A stretch of DNA of 64,000 nucleotides from Amorphochlora amoebiformis (GCA_054601695.1 BAAHQB010000109.1:186001-250000); one strand, 5' to 3'. Positions 30,434-44,029 are shown, numbered from the stretch's first letter. Notes: a model not told the origin generated them from the letters alone. A program made the numbers and translations.

Positions 30434-30726
30434 ATACATAATTCGCAAAGTGAAACTACTAAATTGAGTGCAGATTAGCATGTTCACATCGTGGAAATAT
30501 TAACACATATATGTATACATATATAAACACTATTACATATATATATATACATATATACACACATATATGTATATATATATATATATATACGTATGTACCC
30601 GCAAACATATATAAGATTTTTGTACATATATAAACATATTTACATAAGTATAAGAGCATATAGAAACATATATATTTAAAGGAAAATATAGTATAATAAT
30701 AGGTATATTTATGAGAATGCGTATGC

Positions 30727-30777
<51 letters not shown>

Positions 30778-30921
30778 TACATATATATGTATGTATATAT
30801 ATATATATATATGGATGCATGTACATAGTTAGATATAATTAAATATTTTTTTACTATGTATATAGGTATTCGGCACTCCGAGCATAACATTCACGGTGAC
30901 CCTCTACGGTACCAATATATT

Positions 30922-30976
<55 letters not shown>

Positions 30977-30980
30977 TGTG

Positions 30981-31073
<93 letters not shown>

Positions 31074-31149
31074 ATATACACATATATATATAGGTATATC
31101 ACATCTATATATACATATATATGTGTAAACATAGATAATATTTTTCCAC

Positions 31150-31203
<54 letters not shown>

Positions 31204-31244
31204 ATATAATATAATATATATATATGCTTATATATACACATATA
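29041..31244. repeat. TA block with several islands
   Basis: Islands: 29,388-29,488 (unique); 29,862-29,925 and 30,252-30,300, which share TTCAGTT.ATGACC and a following GAACG; 30,085-30,190; 30,435-30,510; 30,590-30,730; 30,825-30,920 (TCGGCACTCCGAGCATAACA). A long (TG)n of about 36 bp begins at 29,515. TA runs of 50-60 bp occur at 30,925 and 30,980 onward. Confidence 0.88.
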
Positions 31245-31509
31245 TATTGTTGGCACAACGCCAGGAATCGTGTAGAATAGCCCGAGATCCACGGAGACCC
31301 ACTGGAGATCGTTGGAGATCGCGTTTCAATGAATCCCCGGGAACGCCGGATTGTACCGGTTAATGGTTAGTAGCGACACGTGTACGCCGCAACTCTTGTG
31401 CTGCGCAACTGGGTACCTCCCCGAATAAGTTGTCTCTTTCCAATTGGTGCAATGAGGTACAACAGGGCGGCTTGCAGTATTCCGCTGCCCCCAAGGCATT
31501 CATACGTTC

Positions 31510-31515
<6 letters not shown>
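31245..31515 (+). mobile_element. Interspersed element copy 1, 271 bp, MITE-like
   Basis: A unique segment begins TATTGTTGGC and ends GTTCACAATA, directly inside TA tracts on both sides. It matches, in reverse orientation and nearly end to end, the segment at 54,816-55,084 (269 bp). Shared landmarks in order are GTGTAGAATAGCCCGAGATC, GAGACCCACTGGAGATCG, CCGGTTAAT, CGACACGTGTAC, GCAACTCTTGTGCTGCGCAA, and TTGCAGTATTCCGCTGCC. The two ends are imperfect inverted repeats (TATTGTT type). No long conserved frame is present, so it would be non-autonomous. Inference: a MITE or other short transposable element with TA targets; a SINE is less likely since no A/B boxes or poly-A tail are seen. Confidence 0.75.
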
Positions 31516-31592
<77 letters not shown>

Positions 31593-31617
31593 ATATATAT
31601 GTATACATATATATACA

Positions 31618-31665
<48 letters not shown>

Positions 31666-31771
31666 ATATAAACATATATATATAAGCTTATATATTAATA
31701 TAGGTTTATTCAAATGTGGCTTACACCAAAGAAAACAGGCCTCAAGCCCAATTATGGTATATAAGAGTATA

Positions 31772-31812
<41 letters not shown>

Positions 31813-32146
31813 GTGTGTATGTGTGTGTGGTGTGGTTGTGTGTGTGTGTGTGTGTATGTGTATGTATTAAAAAATATCTATGCGAATATAATGTGATCTT
31901 TTTGAATGCAAATATATTTATATGTACATATATGTGTGTTCATATTATATGCATATAGATATATACATAGAGAGAGAGTATACATATAATATACATAATA
32001 TATATATATATACATATATATATATACATGTGTGTATATATATATAATATATATATATATATGCATATATATATATATATATACATAAGATGTGTGTATG
32101 AATATATGTTCTGTATAAACATACATATGTTTATGCATAACATCTA

Positions 32147-32187
<41 letters not shown>

Positions 32188-32271
32188 ATATTATATATAT
32201 ATATATATATATATAAATACGTGTGTGTGTGTGTATATACAAATATGTATATACATACACACTACACACAT

Positions 32272-32309
<38 letters not shown>
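31516..32309. repeat. TA/TG block
   Basis: TA tracts with TG patches at 31,581-31,590 and 31,815-31,862. One unique segment lies at 31,704-31,768 (GGCTTACACCAAAGAAAACA). A (GA)n patch lies at 31,970. Confidence 0.9.
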
Positions 32310-32315
<6 letters not shown>

Positions 32316-32637
32316 CAAAGCATAGGTACAACAATACATATAGCATAAGTAGACGTAGCTCGATGAGTGGATATCTGTAGGCTATTCAAGCGTCATCATA
32401 GCCTAATTTTCACCGCTCGAGATCGATGGAGATTCTTGAGATCTTTTTGAGATCGCATCATCCGGTAGTATCCGGTAGTGTCCGTCAGCATCAGTAGTAG
32501 CAGGATTTCACGGTGACGTCACGGCATGTCACGCGTAATGATACCCAATAGTACCCCTTTTAACACAGTGAAAGCAAGAGTAATTCGCAAATACTTTAAT
32601 CAGACCACTGTCTACACTACTACTGTGTTAACTAAAT
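32310..32637 (+). mobile_element. Diverged member of the same element family, ~328 bp
   Basis: The segment lies between TA tracts, starting TATTGTCAAAGC and ending GTTAACTAAATA. Its central part shares with the 31.2-kb element the phased GAGATC words (CTCGAGATCGATGGAGATTC and on) followed by CCGGTAGTATCCGGTAGTG. Its outer thirds differ. It most resembles the 39.0-kb member. No coding frame of note. Family membership is inferred from order and phrasing of shared motifs, not from full-length identity. Confidence 0.5.
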
Positions 32638-32682
32638 ATATATATATATATATATATATATAGTAAATACATATATATATAC

Positions 32683-32775
<93 letters not shown>

Positions 32776-32818
32776 CAGGATCCATGTGTGGAAGCAAGAT
32801 CGATACCAAGAATAAGTA

Positions 32819-32873
<55 letters not shown>

Positions 32874-32974
32874 CATATATATGGGAGTTAATAAATGTAT
32901 ACATATTATATATTACATATATAGATATATATGTATATAGGTGTATATATATACATATTATATGGTATATATAT

Positions 32975-33005
<31 letters not shown>

Positions 33006-33055
33006 TATATATTATATAATACACATATATATGTGCCTTTCTCCTCTGTATGCAT
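32638..33055. repeat. TA block
   Basis: (TA)n with two small islands at 32,776-32,818 (GGATCCATGTGTGGAAGCAA) and 32,882-32,905, ending in TTTCTCCTCTGTATGCATCC before the CCCTAA array. Confidence 0.9.
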
Positions 33056-33395
33056 CCTACCCCCAACCCTAACCCCAACCCTAATCCTAGTTCTAACCCT
33101 AACCCTATCTCTAGCGCTAACCTTATCTCTAACCCTAACTATATCTCCAATCCTAACCGTAACCCTAACCATAAACCTAACCATAACCCTAACCTTAACC
33201 CTAACCCTTACCCGAGTATTAACTCTAACCCTAACCCTAACCCTAACCCTAACCGTAATCTTCAACCATAATCCTAACCCTAACAATAAAACAAACTTTT
33301 CTGAACACGTAATTCCTTTCTTCCTAACCCTAACCTTAACCCTAGCCCTAACCCCAACCCTAACCCTAACCCTAACCCTAACCCTAACCCTAGAT
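33056..33395 (-). repeat. CCCTAA array
   Basis: CCCTAA hexamers, clean at 33,223-33,255 and 33,350-33,392, degenerate elsewhere (CTATCTCTAGCGCTAACC). A unique insert lies at 33,288-33,325. Confidence 0.94.
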
Positions 33396-33437
33396 GGGGA
33401 CATCTCGTTTCCTCTGCAGATGAAAGGGCAAGCATAA

Positions 33438-33508
<71 letters not shown>

Positions 33509-33554
33509 TAAGTACATTGAATATATATATATATAGAGATAAATGCATTGAGTA

Positions 33555-33605
<51 letters not shown>

Positions 33606-33777
33606 ATGTATGTATATATATATATATATGTATAATTTGTAAAGTATGTATTTATACGGATACATATTTAAATATATTTATGTGTACATATACATATATA
33701 CATATATAAATATATATATGCCTATAACAATCACTCCATCCCTTATCTTCACCACAGCCCGAAATTTGACATAAAAC
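33396..33777. repeat. TA block with a small two-copy island
   Basis: Unique junction 33,392-33,440. The motif GATAAGTACATTGAATAT at 33,507 recurs as GATAAATGCATTGAGTAT at 33,538. A unique segment 33,722-33,777 precedes the next CCCTAA array. Confidence 0.88.
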
Positions 33778-34338
33778 TTAACCCTAACCATAACCCTAAC
33801 CCTAACCCTAACCCTACCCTAACCCTAACCCTAACCCTAACCTAACCCTAACCCTAACGATAATAGAAGTACGTGGTCCTAACTCTTTAACACAAGTCTT
33901 ATGCTAACCCAAACGCTGACTATATCTCAACGCACTATTGCTAACCCTAACCCAAACCCAAATCCCAGTATTAGGTCTAACCCTAACCTAAACCCTAACC
34001 CCAGTATTAGGTCTAACCCTAACCCTAACCCTAACTATAATGCCTTACGTGGCCCTAACTCTTTAACACAAGTCTTATTCTAACCCGAACGCTGACCCTA
34101 ATTCAACGTACTAATACTAGCCGTATACCTAACTTAACCCTAATCCTGAGCCTAACCCTAGCCCTAACCCTAACCTAACCCTAACCCTAAAACTACCTAC
34201 CCTAACCCAACTTTTGGTACCTGTACGTGCTTGAGCGTACTAATACTAGACCTATACCTAACCCTCCTAACCCTAACCCCTTACCCTAACCCTAACCCTA
34301 ACCCTAACCCTAACCCTAACCCTAACCCTAACCCTAGG
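33778..34338 (-). repeat. CCCTAA array with a ~178-bp higher-order repeat
   Basis: Clean hexamers at 33,790-33,857 and 34,270-34,334. Between them the insert ACGTGG.CCTAACTCTTTAA..ACACAAGTCTTAT occurs at about 33,870 and again at 34,047. Each copy is followed by AACGCTGAC and then an AACGCAC- or AACGTAC-type segment. The phrase CCAGTATTAGGTCTAACCCT is itself doubled (33,965, 34,001), and GTACTAATACTAG occurs at 34,108 and 34,237. Confidence 0.92.
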
Positions 34339-34476
34339 TCGAGACGCCGGTGAAGATTCAATGCGACGCGAATATATTTGTGTCTCAGATTTCGAGTGAC
34401 AAAGGTAGGTTAGATGTATGTGTGTGTGTGTGTATTGTATTTTGTTACGTGTGTTTGTGTGTGTGTATGTGTACTA

Positions 34477-34528
<52 letters not shown>

Positions 34529-34550
34529 AAAATATATATATACATATGTT

Positions 34551-34589
<39 letters not shown>

Positions 34590-34686
34590 CTCAGATTTCG
34601 AGCGATAAAGGTAAGCTAGATGTGTGAGTGTACATATTGTATTTTGTTATGTGTGTTTGCACGTGTGTATATGTATGTACGTGTAA

Positions 34687-34719
<33 letters not shown>

Positions 34720-34780
34720 GTCTCTGTGTGTGTGTACTGTATTGTGTAATATAATAATTTATATTCATATGAATATATAT
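34339..34780. repeat. Island with right-edge copy
   Basis: The island at 34,340-34,470 (GAGACGCCGGTGAAGATTCA to TTGTATTTTGTTACGTGTG) has its right part (TCTCAGATTTCGAGTGACAA, GGTAGGTTAGATG, TATTTTGTTACG) repeated at 34,588-34,665. A faint third copy (TGTACTGTATTGTGTAATA) follows at 34,732. The left copy is the longest, so this is right-edge duplication. Confidence 0.9.
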
Positions 34781-36240
<1,460 letters not shown>

Positions 36241-36263
36241 ATGACGTGTAATACAGGCATACG

Positions 36264-36407
36264 ATGGCTCAGGGCGAAGCGATATCTAAGGCCGATGATT
36301 CGTTGGGATCGTTATTGAAACGCAATGGCAGATACTGTAATTATTACTTGCTAGTGAAATTATCAATTGAAGACCGTTTCTACGTATATCATCGTCTAAT
36401 TCATTAA
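36264..36407 (+). CDS. Hypothetical 47-residue frame
   Basis: An ATG at 36,264 opens a 47-codon frame ending TAA at 36,407. It is short but of mixed, non-repetitive composition: N-terminal [20 protein letters not shown], then an aromatic segment ([20 protein letters not shown]). It is the first sequence after a TA block, so a spliced context is possible, but no clear GT or AG boundary was identified. No family is recognised. The frame is short enough to be chance. It is recorded because its first ~80 bases are GC-richer than the surroundings. Confidence 0.2.
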   Translation: MAQGEAISKADDSLGSLLKRNGRYCNYYLLVKLSIEDRFYVYHRLIH

Positions 36408-36478
36408 GTTGAAAGGACTAAAACTTGACTTGGAAATTATGATACCGTCTAATCAATATTCGCTCACAGGCACTACAA

Positions 36479-36908
36479 AGTTGCAGAATCGAGACAATCA
36501 TTGACTTAGCAATTATAGTTTTAGTATAATGTACGCGGCCCCGTTAAAGAACAGCCTAACCTAGTATCATCTGACTATAGGAATGAATAATTGAACTTGG
36601 CAATATATAGGTCGTTGAGAATTTGAAATAAATAGAAGCTTGGCATGCGCGTGGTCGCTCATATGATACACGATACTCCGTAAATCCTACATTGTGCAGA
36701 ATCCAGACAATCATTAAACTTTGACTTGGCAATTATAATTTTAGTATATAATGTACGCGGCCCTGTTAAAGAACAGCCTAACATAGTATCATCTAGTCAT
36801 CTCACTAGGAATGAATAATTGAACTTGGAAATATATAGGTCGTTGATAATTTGAAATAAATAGAAGCTTGGCATGCGCATGGTCGCTCATATGATACACG
36901 ATACACCG
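36479..36908 (+). repeat. Two-copy tandem repeat, ~213-bp period
   Basis: 36,479-36,680 is repeated at 36,694-36,908 with few differences. Landmarks in both copies are ATGTACGCGGCCC, GTTAAAGAACAGCCTAAC, AGGAATGAATAATTGAACTT and GAAGCTTGGCATGCGC. Copies differ by small indels, including a duplicated ATCT/TCAT near 36,790. No frame is conserved across both. Confidence 0.95.
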
Positions 36909-37020
36909 ATCATACATACTACTATTAGCTGCAAACTATTGCTAAACGCACGTGGCGATCAAGCAGTGTCGGGTGCTGAGGCTTCGTCCTTAGTTTAATT
37001 AGTTAATATATATCATTATG

Positions 37021-37199
37021 TGTCTAATATTGTATGGATATATTTATATATCAAAAAGTATATATGCGTAGATGTTCTAAACTTCATAGTATAAATATGT
37101 AACATTATATATATATATATATATATATATAGTATATATATATACCTTAAACATTCCTTCGACAAAGGATATATATATATATATATATATATTTATGTA

Positions 37200-37239
<40 letters not shown>

Positions 37240-37395
37240 CCTGAAACATCCCTTGACACGGATATGTATATATATATATATGTGTGTACAAGTATATATA
37301 TATATATATATATATTATACCTGAAACAATCCCTTGACAAGGACCTTTCCCTTCTGTTGGAGACCCAACTCATTTTGAAGGCCTATATATATATA
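37021..37395. repeat. Island with two left-edge copies
   Basis: The core ACCTGAAACAATCCCTTGAC occurs at 37,318. Truncated copies lie at 37,144 and 37,239. Only the 37,318 copy continues (CTTCTGTTGGAGACCCAACT to about 37,383). TA separates them. Confidence 0.93.
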
Positions 37396-37669
37396 TATAT
37401 ATAAGACATATATACATATATATATATATAATATGTATATATATATATATATGCATATGTCTATTTATATTATATGGAAACGTATATTTTTACATTATAT
37501 ATGTAAATATATAGATAAGTATTTCAGGGAGTATATATATATATATGTCTATATATATATATATATATAGATATATGATATCTATTTGTAGATATATGTT
37601 ATATATATATTATATATAAAAATATGTATGTATATAAATACATATATATTTGTTTGTGTGTGCGTGTAC

Positions 37670-38062
37670 ATATAGGCTTTCTTCACGTTCAATCTCCTCA
37701 AATCTTTTTCAGTAAAGATATCCAGATATACATATATATATATATACATCCATATCTACATGTAGATATATGTATATCTACATGTAGATATATGTATATC
37801 TTATTATAGATATATGTATGTCATACGTTCAATCTCCTCGATATCTCCTTCAGTGAAGATATCCATATATATATATATATTTATATATGTATATATATAT
37901 GTGTATATATATATCTATATATACATACATATATATATATATATATACATCCATATCTACATGTAAATATATGTATATCTACATGTAGATATCAGTATAT
38001 CCTATTATAGATATATGTATATCTTACGTTCAATCTCCTCGATATCTCTTCGGTGAAGATAT

Positions 38063-38108
<46 letters not shown>

Positions 38109-38290
38109 GTATAATTATATATATATATATACATCCATATCTACATTTAGATATATGTATATCAAAATATCTGTATATCCTATTATAGATATATGTATAT
38201 CTTACGTTCAATCTCCTCGATATCTCCTTCGGTGAAGATATCCGTTACCATTTCGTCGGAGCTAGTCACCATCTTTATAAATATTGTTAT
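37670..38290. repeat. Four-copy array with palindromic spacers
   Basis: The core CAATCTCCTCGATATCTCC with a following TGAAGATATCC occurs at 37,688, 37,832, 38,031 and 38,210. Between cores lie repeats of ATCTACATGTAGAT, a perfect 14-base palindrome (e.g. 37,753, 37,777 and 37,979). Only the last copy continues into CGTTACCATTTCGTCGGAGC (to about 38,275). On the minus strand every core is open ([17 protein letters not shown]) and is followed by GTAAG or GTATG, which resembles a 5' splice site. Confidence 0.93.
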
Positions 38291-38466
38291 ATTATTGTTA
38301 TTATACATATATATACAAAAACATATATATATATATGTATATGTTTATATACATATATGTATGCATATATGTATATATATATGTATTATGTATATAATTG
38401 TATCCATTCATGGATAATGCAAGGGTTGTTCAGGTATTCAGATATAATATATATATATATATATTA

Positions 38467-38510
<44 letters not shown>

Positions 38511-38646
38511 TGCGATTATATGTACTCGTGTTTGTACTATGATTTATATATTGTACGTACGTTTTTAGATATATGCATGTAGATATGCATATGTGCATAT
38601 GTGTAGATATACATAAATACACACACACACATATATATATAAATAA

Positions 38647-38720
<74 letters not shown>

Positions 38721-38905
38721 GTATGTGTATACATATATACACACACATACACATATACATATATATATATATGTATAATATGATATATAATTATATATGT
38801 ATATTTGTATACGAATGTAGATATATATACATATATACACACATATATATATAAATTAATATTATATATATTCTATACAAATCTACAGGTATATATGTAT
38901 AATAC

Positions 38906-38952
<47 letters not shown>

Positions 38953-38959
38953 TATAATA
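38291..38959. repeat. TA block
   Basis: (TA)n with TATG and CACA patches. Short unique pieces lie at 38,400-38,445 and 38,508-38,600. A pure TA run of about 50 bp starts at 38,653. Confidence 0.9.
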
Positions 38960-39411
38960 TACTGTTAATGTATCGCAGAGCATAGACGACTTGGCCTAAC
39001 ACGTAGGTATCTGTACAGTGAGACAGAGTTGTGATAGCTATGCCCGAGATCGATAGAGATCCCGGAGATTGCCCGGAGATTATCTTGCCAGTAGTACCAC
39101 CGGGTAGTACCCGGCAGTACCGGCATTCGAGATATCTGTGACACACAACATGAGTCTCGCCATGTCACACTTCCAGAACTTTCCCGAAGATTCGAGTGTG
39201 TTCGTCAGTTAGAACGTTCCTAGAAATTGTTCCTGAATGAACTGCCTGAGAGTTTCCCTTCATCATTTGTCAAAAGCCAATAATTCAAACGGACAACAGC
39301 AGGGACGCCAGCCAGGGACAAAAGCCAGCCTGGGACTACTATACCAGTGCGGTACTTGAGTTCTTTTTCTATTACCATATTACGGGTGTGCCGGACCGCT
39401 ACACAACAATA
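38960..39411 (+). mobile_element. Element-family member with TATTGTT-type termini, ~452 bp
   Basis: Unique segment between TA tracts. The left end TACTGTTAATGTATCGC and the complement of the right end, TATTGTTGTGTAGCGG, form imperfect inverted termini like those of the 31.2 and 54.8 kb elements. Internally it carries the family signature GCCCGAGATCGATAGAGATC, further GGAGATT words, and GTAGTACC.CCGGGTAGTACC. It has ~180 bp of extra sequence at the right not seen in the other copies. Minus-strand frames of 67-87 codons cover the left half with no domain match that I can recall. Confidence 0.6.
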
Positions 39412-39800
39412 TACATTTACTTATACACATATATATATATATATATATATTTGTGTGTGTGTTTATATATATATATATATATATATATATTTTTATGTAT
39501 ATATATAAATATATATCACATATATATATGTATATATATATACATTTGTGTGTGTGTTTATATATATATATATATACACATACATACATACATATATATA
39601 TATATATAGAAACATATATATATATATATATATATGTATATCACCTTAATCTTGAACTCCTCCTCTCGTTCTCCATTTTTCAACACAAAAGCCCCTATAT
39701 ATGTATATGAATATATATATATATATATTGATATCTATATATTCAGATATATTTATATCTATATATATTCATACACTAACATTACCTCAACACTAATCGT
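39412..39800. repeat. TA/TG block
   Basis: (TA)n with two matching patches TTTGTGTGTGTGTTTATATA at 39,450 and 39,545, i.e. a duplicated ~95-bp microsatellite segment. A unique piece lies at 39,643-39,700. Confidence 0.9.
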
Positions 39801-40172
39801 AGCTCCAAGCCCAACCCTAACCCTAACCTAATTCTAACCCTTGCCCTAACCCTAACCCCTAACGTCACCTTTAACCTTTCCTCTACTGTTACTTATGGCC
39901 AAATCATAAACTCCTAACCCTAACCCTAACCCTAATCCTAACCCTAACCCTACCCCTAAGCCTTACCCTAACCTTAACCCTAACCCTAACCCTAACCCTT
40001 TCCCGAACTTTCGCTCCAACTCAACTGGACCCTAACCCTTCTAGCCAGATATTAACGTCTAACCCTCACACTCACTCAAATGCTTACGCTAACCCTAACC
40101 CTAACCCTAACCCTACACCCATACCCTAACCCTAACCCTAACCGTAACCCTAACCCTAACCCTAACCCTAAC
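39801..40172 (-). repeat. CCCTAA arrays with unique inserts
   Basis: Hexamer runs at 39,813-39,870, 39,915-40,000 and 40,085-40,172. Inserts lie at 39,872-39,912 and 40,000-40,080 (CCGAACTTTCGCTCCAACTC). Orientation is opposite to the array that follows at 40.5 kb. Confidence 0.94.
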
Positions 40173-40332
40173 CTGCTGCTGGGCTTAGGAGAGAGAGAAG
40201 ATACCACTTATTACCTCCGTTTTCAGGGAAAAGGGTACTGTTTTATATAGTCATATATATGTATATATATATGTATGTGTGAATATGTAATATATATATA
40301 CATGTACATATATATATATATATATTATATAT

Positions 40333-40374
<42 letters not shown>

Positions 40375-40498
40375 ATATTTGTCTACATACATATCCACAT
40401 ATTGCACATCCTATAATTATACTATATGCGTACATATCTATACACACATTCGAAGCAGGATGATTCACACAGTCGTCAAAACTGACTTCAAGATTCGC
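40173..40498. other. Spacer between divergent telomere-like arrays
   Basis: Unique 40,173-40,245 (GGAGAGAGAGAAGATACCAC), TA tract 40,250-40,378, unique 40,380-40,498. No gene is seen. Confidence 0.85.
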
Positions 40499-41532
40499 GT
40501 TAGGGTTAGGGTTAGGGTTAGGGTTAGGGTTAGGGTTAGGGTAAGAGTGAACCTGAGGACGAGACCAAGGGAAAGGAAGGAGAAAAAAGTGAACGCAGTG
40601 ATAAATGCAGCCTGGTTGGGGTTACGGTTGGGGTTACGGTTGCGGTTACGGTTACGGTTGGGGTTAGGGTTAGGGTTAGGATCAGACTATTCAGCATATC
40701 TTAGTCCGAGGACCACTGACTCCTCCACATTGTGGGGATAGGGTTAGGGTTAGGGGGGTTAGGGTAAACTTAGGGTTAGAATTAGGGTTAGGGTTGGAGA
40801 TGAGGATGGTGTAAGAGTTTGAATATCGCGACATTTATAAGGTTGGGTTGGTACCTTTAGAGTGAGCGCTAGGGTTAAGGTTAGGGTTAGGGTTAGGGTT
40901 AGGGTTAGCGTTAGGTTAGGGTTAGGGTTAGGGTTAGGGCTGTTCGTGGATATGTAGGGTTAAGGTTAGGGTTGGATTACGTTCAGGGTTACGGTTAGGG
41001 TAAGGATTAGGGTTAGGGTTAGGGTTAGGGTTAGGCAATACCTGCCCACGGTCGCTAGCATACTTACCAACAAAAGAGATGACTTCTCCCTATAATTAAG
41101 GGAGGTCAGGTTAGGGTTAGGGTTAGGGTTATGGTTGGGTTAGGGTTAGGGTTAGGGTTAGGGTTAGGATTAGGGTTAGGTTAGGGTTAGGGTTAGCGTT
41201 AGGGAGGATGGGTTATGGTCTGCGCTAGGAAGGTTGGGGTTACGGTTAAAGTTAATACTATTATTAGAAGTTGGGTTAAGGTTAGGGTTAGGGTTAGGGT
41301 TAGGTTTAGGGCTAGGATTAGGATTAGGGTTAGGTAGAGTTAGGGTTAGGAGTAGGGTTAGGGTTATATTCTGCGCTAGTAAGGTTGGGATTAGGGTTAT
41401 ATTCTGCGCTAGTAAGGTTGGGATTAGGGTTATGGTTTTGTCTAGAGTTGGGGTTAGGGTTGGGTTAGGGTTAGGGTTAGGGTTAGTGTTAGGGTTAGGG
41501 TTAAGGTTAGAGTTAGGGTTAGGATTAGGGTT
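40499..41532 (+). repeat. TTAGGG arrays with GATCAG island and local repeats
   Basis: Clean runs at 40,499-40,541, 40,875-40,905, 41,012-41,034 and 41,140-41,175, among degenerate stretches. It includes the second copy of the GATCAG island (40,679-40,737). A 34-bp unit, ATTCTGCGCTAGTAAGGTTG and following GGATTAGGGTTAT, is tandemly doubled at 41,366 and 41,400 with a diverged copy at 41,216. Several unique inserts lie at 40,545-40,615, 40,800-40,870 and 41,040-41,105. Confidence 0.93.
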
Positions 41533-41604
41533 TACCCTGTCTTTTACTTCGTAGTTGTACCTAAGGAATATACATACAAATATATGTATTTTATGTACAT
41601 ATCA

Positions 41605-41639
41605 TTACTTACGAAATAAGCAAAGAACCTTTTATATAC

Positions 41640-41671
<32 letters not shown>

Positions 41672-41730
41672 AATGTATATATGTATAATAATAATAACAT
41701 ATATATATATATATATATATATAAAAGCAT

Positions 41731-41793
<63 letters not shown>

Positions 41794-42117
41794 ATATTAT
41801 ATATATATATAAATATTATATATGTATACATACATACATATACATATATACACATGTAAATATTATACATATTTATATATGTATATATATATGTATACAT
41901 ATATATATTTAATAAATACAGATATTTGTATATGAAATAAAGAGTTTCTTATATACAATATATATATATGTATGTATAAATAAATATACACATAACATAT
42001 ATATATATATATATATAGATATATAGATATATATATATACATAATCATTTAATATTTATGTATATATCATACACTTTGCAAAAAAAGTAAAGAGTCTCTT
42101 ATACATGCATATATACA

Positions 42118-42214
<97 letters not shown>

Positions 42215-42312
42215 AACATATACATATGTGACATATCGTTTACTTCACACAAAATAACCAAAGGGTATCCTGAATACACATATATATATACAATTTATAT
42301 ATATATATATAG

Positions 42313-42372
<60 letters not shown>

Positions 42373-42600
42373 TATATACATATGATACACTTCATAAAGT
42401 AAGCCAATAACCTCTTAGATACATGTACACATATATCATTTAATATATACATATATTGATATGTGATATATACCTATATTAATATATGATATATACATAT
42501 ATTAATATGTCATATATACATATATTAATATATGATATACTTCACGAAATAAGAAAAGAGCTTGCTAGCCATTTCCACTGTGTCCACAGAATTCTGTACA

Positions 42601-42631
<31 letters not shown>

Positions 42632-42750
42632 ATGTATATGTATGTGTATATTATATATATGTATATATATATATATATATCGACAAATATTTATACATAT
42701 GTATATATATATATATATATGTATACATTATACATGTACGTGTACATATG

Positions 42751-42810
<60 letters not shown>

Positions 42811-42870
42811 TATACATATTGCCATTTCGACTGTTTCATACGATTCTATCAAGATAAACATATTCTGGAA
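41605..42870. repeat. Two-sided edge-duplicated island in TA DNA
   Basis: The parent island is 42,538-42,599 (TTCACGAAATAAGAAAAGAG, then GCCATTTCCACTGTGTCC). Diverged copies of its left edge lie at 41,605, 41,933, 42,071, 42,240 and 42,388. A copy of its right edge (GCCATTTCGACTGTTTCATA) lies at 42,821-42,870. Spacers are long TA tracts, including a ~90-bp pure TA run at 42,122. The short TA-type unit CATATATTAATAT is also tandem at 42,455-42,535. Confidence 0.88.
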
Positions 42871-43178
42871 TATTATATATATATATATATATGTATATAT
42901 ATGCATATATGTTTACGTATGTAGTAAAATATTTATTCGTACACACCGCAAGTTGATACACACGTACATACGGGGTTGCATAATATATCCATACATTAAT
43001 ACATATAAATATATTTGAATATATATATATATATATATTATAAAAATATATATATACATATTATAATATATATTTTTAAGTACATATATAATATATACAT
43101 ATATATATATATATATAGGTATATGTATGCATGTATAAATATATGTATTATATGTGTATATATTTAAAAACATATTTG

Positions 43179-43209
<31 letters not shown>

Positions 43210-43289
43210 ATACATATAAATGTATATGTAGCATGTAACATTATAATATAACCTCCGCCTTGGGCCCCGGGATCTCAAATGTAACCTAA

Positions 43290-43350
<61 letters not shown>

Positions 43351-43392
43351 TGCAAATACGCCTAGAATTCATATGTGACTCTTTGATGATGT

Positions 43393-43436
<44 letters not shown>

Positions 43437-43475
43437 ATATATTTATATATATATATACACACACACACACACATT

Positions 43476-43569
<94 letters not shown>

Positions 43570-43739
43570 GAAACACTGTACTAATATCGTATCTATCCTT
43601 TTGCTATGTATGTAGATGTACATGTGTATGTATATTCACACACATATACATATACATATATACATACATACACATACATATATATATTATATATGTATGT
43701 ATATATATATATATATTATATATTCATACATATACACAC

Positions 43740-43806
<67 letters not shown>

Positions 43807-44029
43807 ATATATATATATATATATTAGATATATACTCTTATATATTAGATGTATATAATATATTGTTATTGTTTGTACCCTCTTGATATTGGCTTTGGGG
43901 GCTCTCTTTATCTGCGACCAAACACCCGGAAAAGCCAACAGAAATAGTCCGAGGGCTAGAGTATGAATTATGTTATACAATATATATATATACGTATATA
44001 TATATATTATATATAGGATATTTGTAGAT

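Larger units (their letters stand above)
36241..37020. other. Unique block of ~780 bp with internal duplication
   Basis: TA-free DNA with a distinctive look: many stop codons in all frames and words such as AATTGAACTTGG and CTAGTATCATCT. It contains the tandem pair listed separately. The downstream part (36,908-37,000) is unique (GCACGTGGCGATCAAGCAGT). Its composition resembles the 45.7-46.6 kb block. It is probably non-coding. Confidence 0.65.

Noticed and set aside
36264-36330. Possible small RNA (TGGCTCAGGG resembles an A box; GATGATT resembles a snoRNA C box)
   Set aside because: No B box, D box or terminal stem in proper positions.
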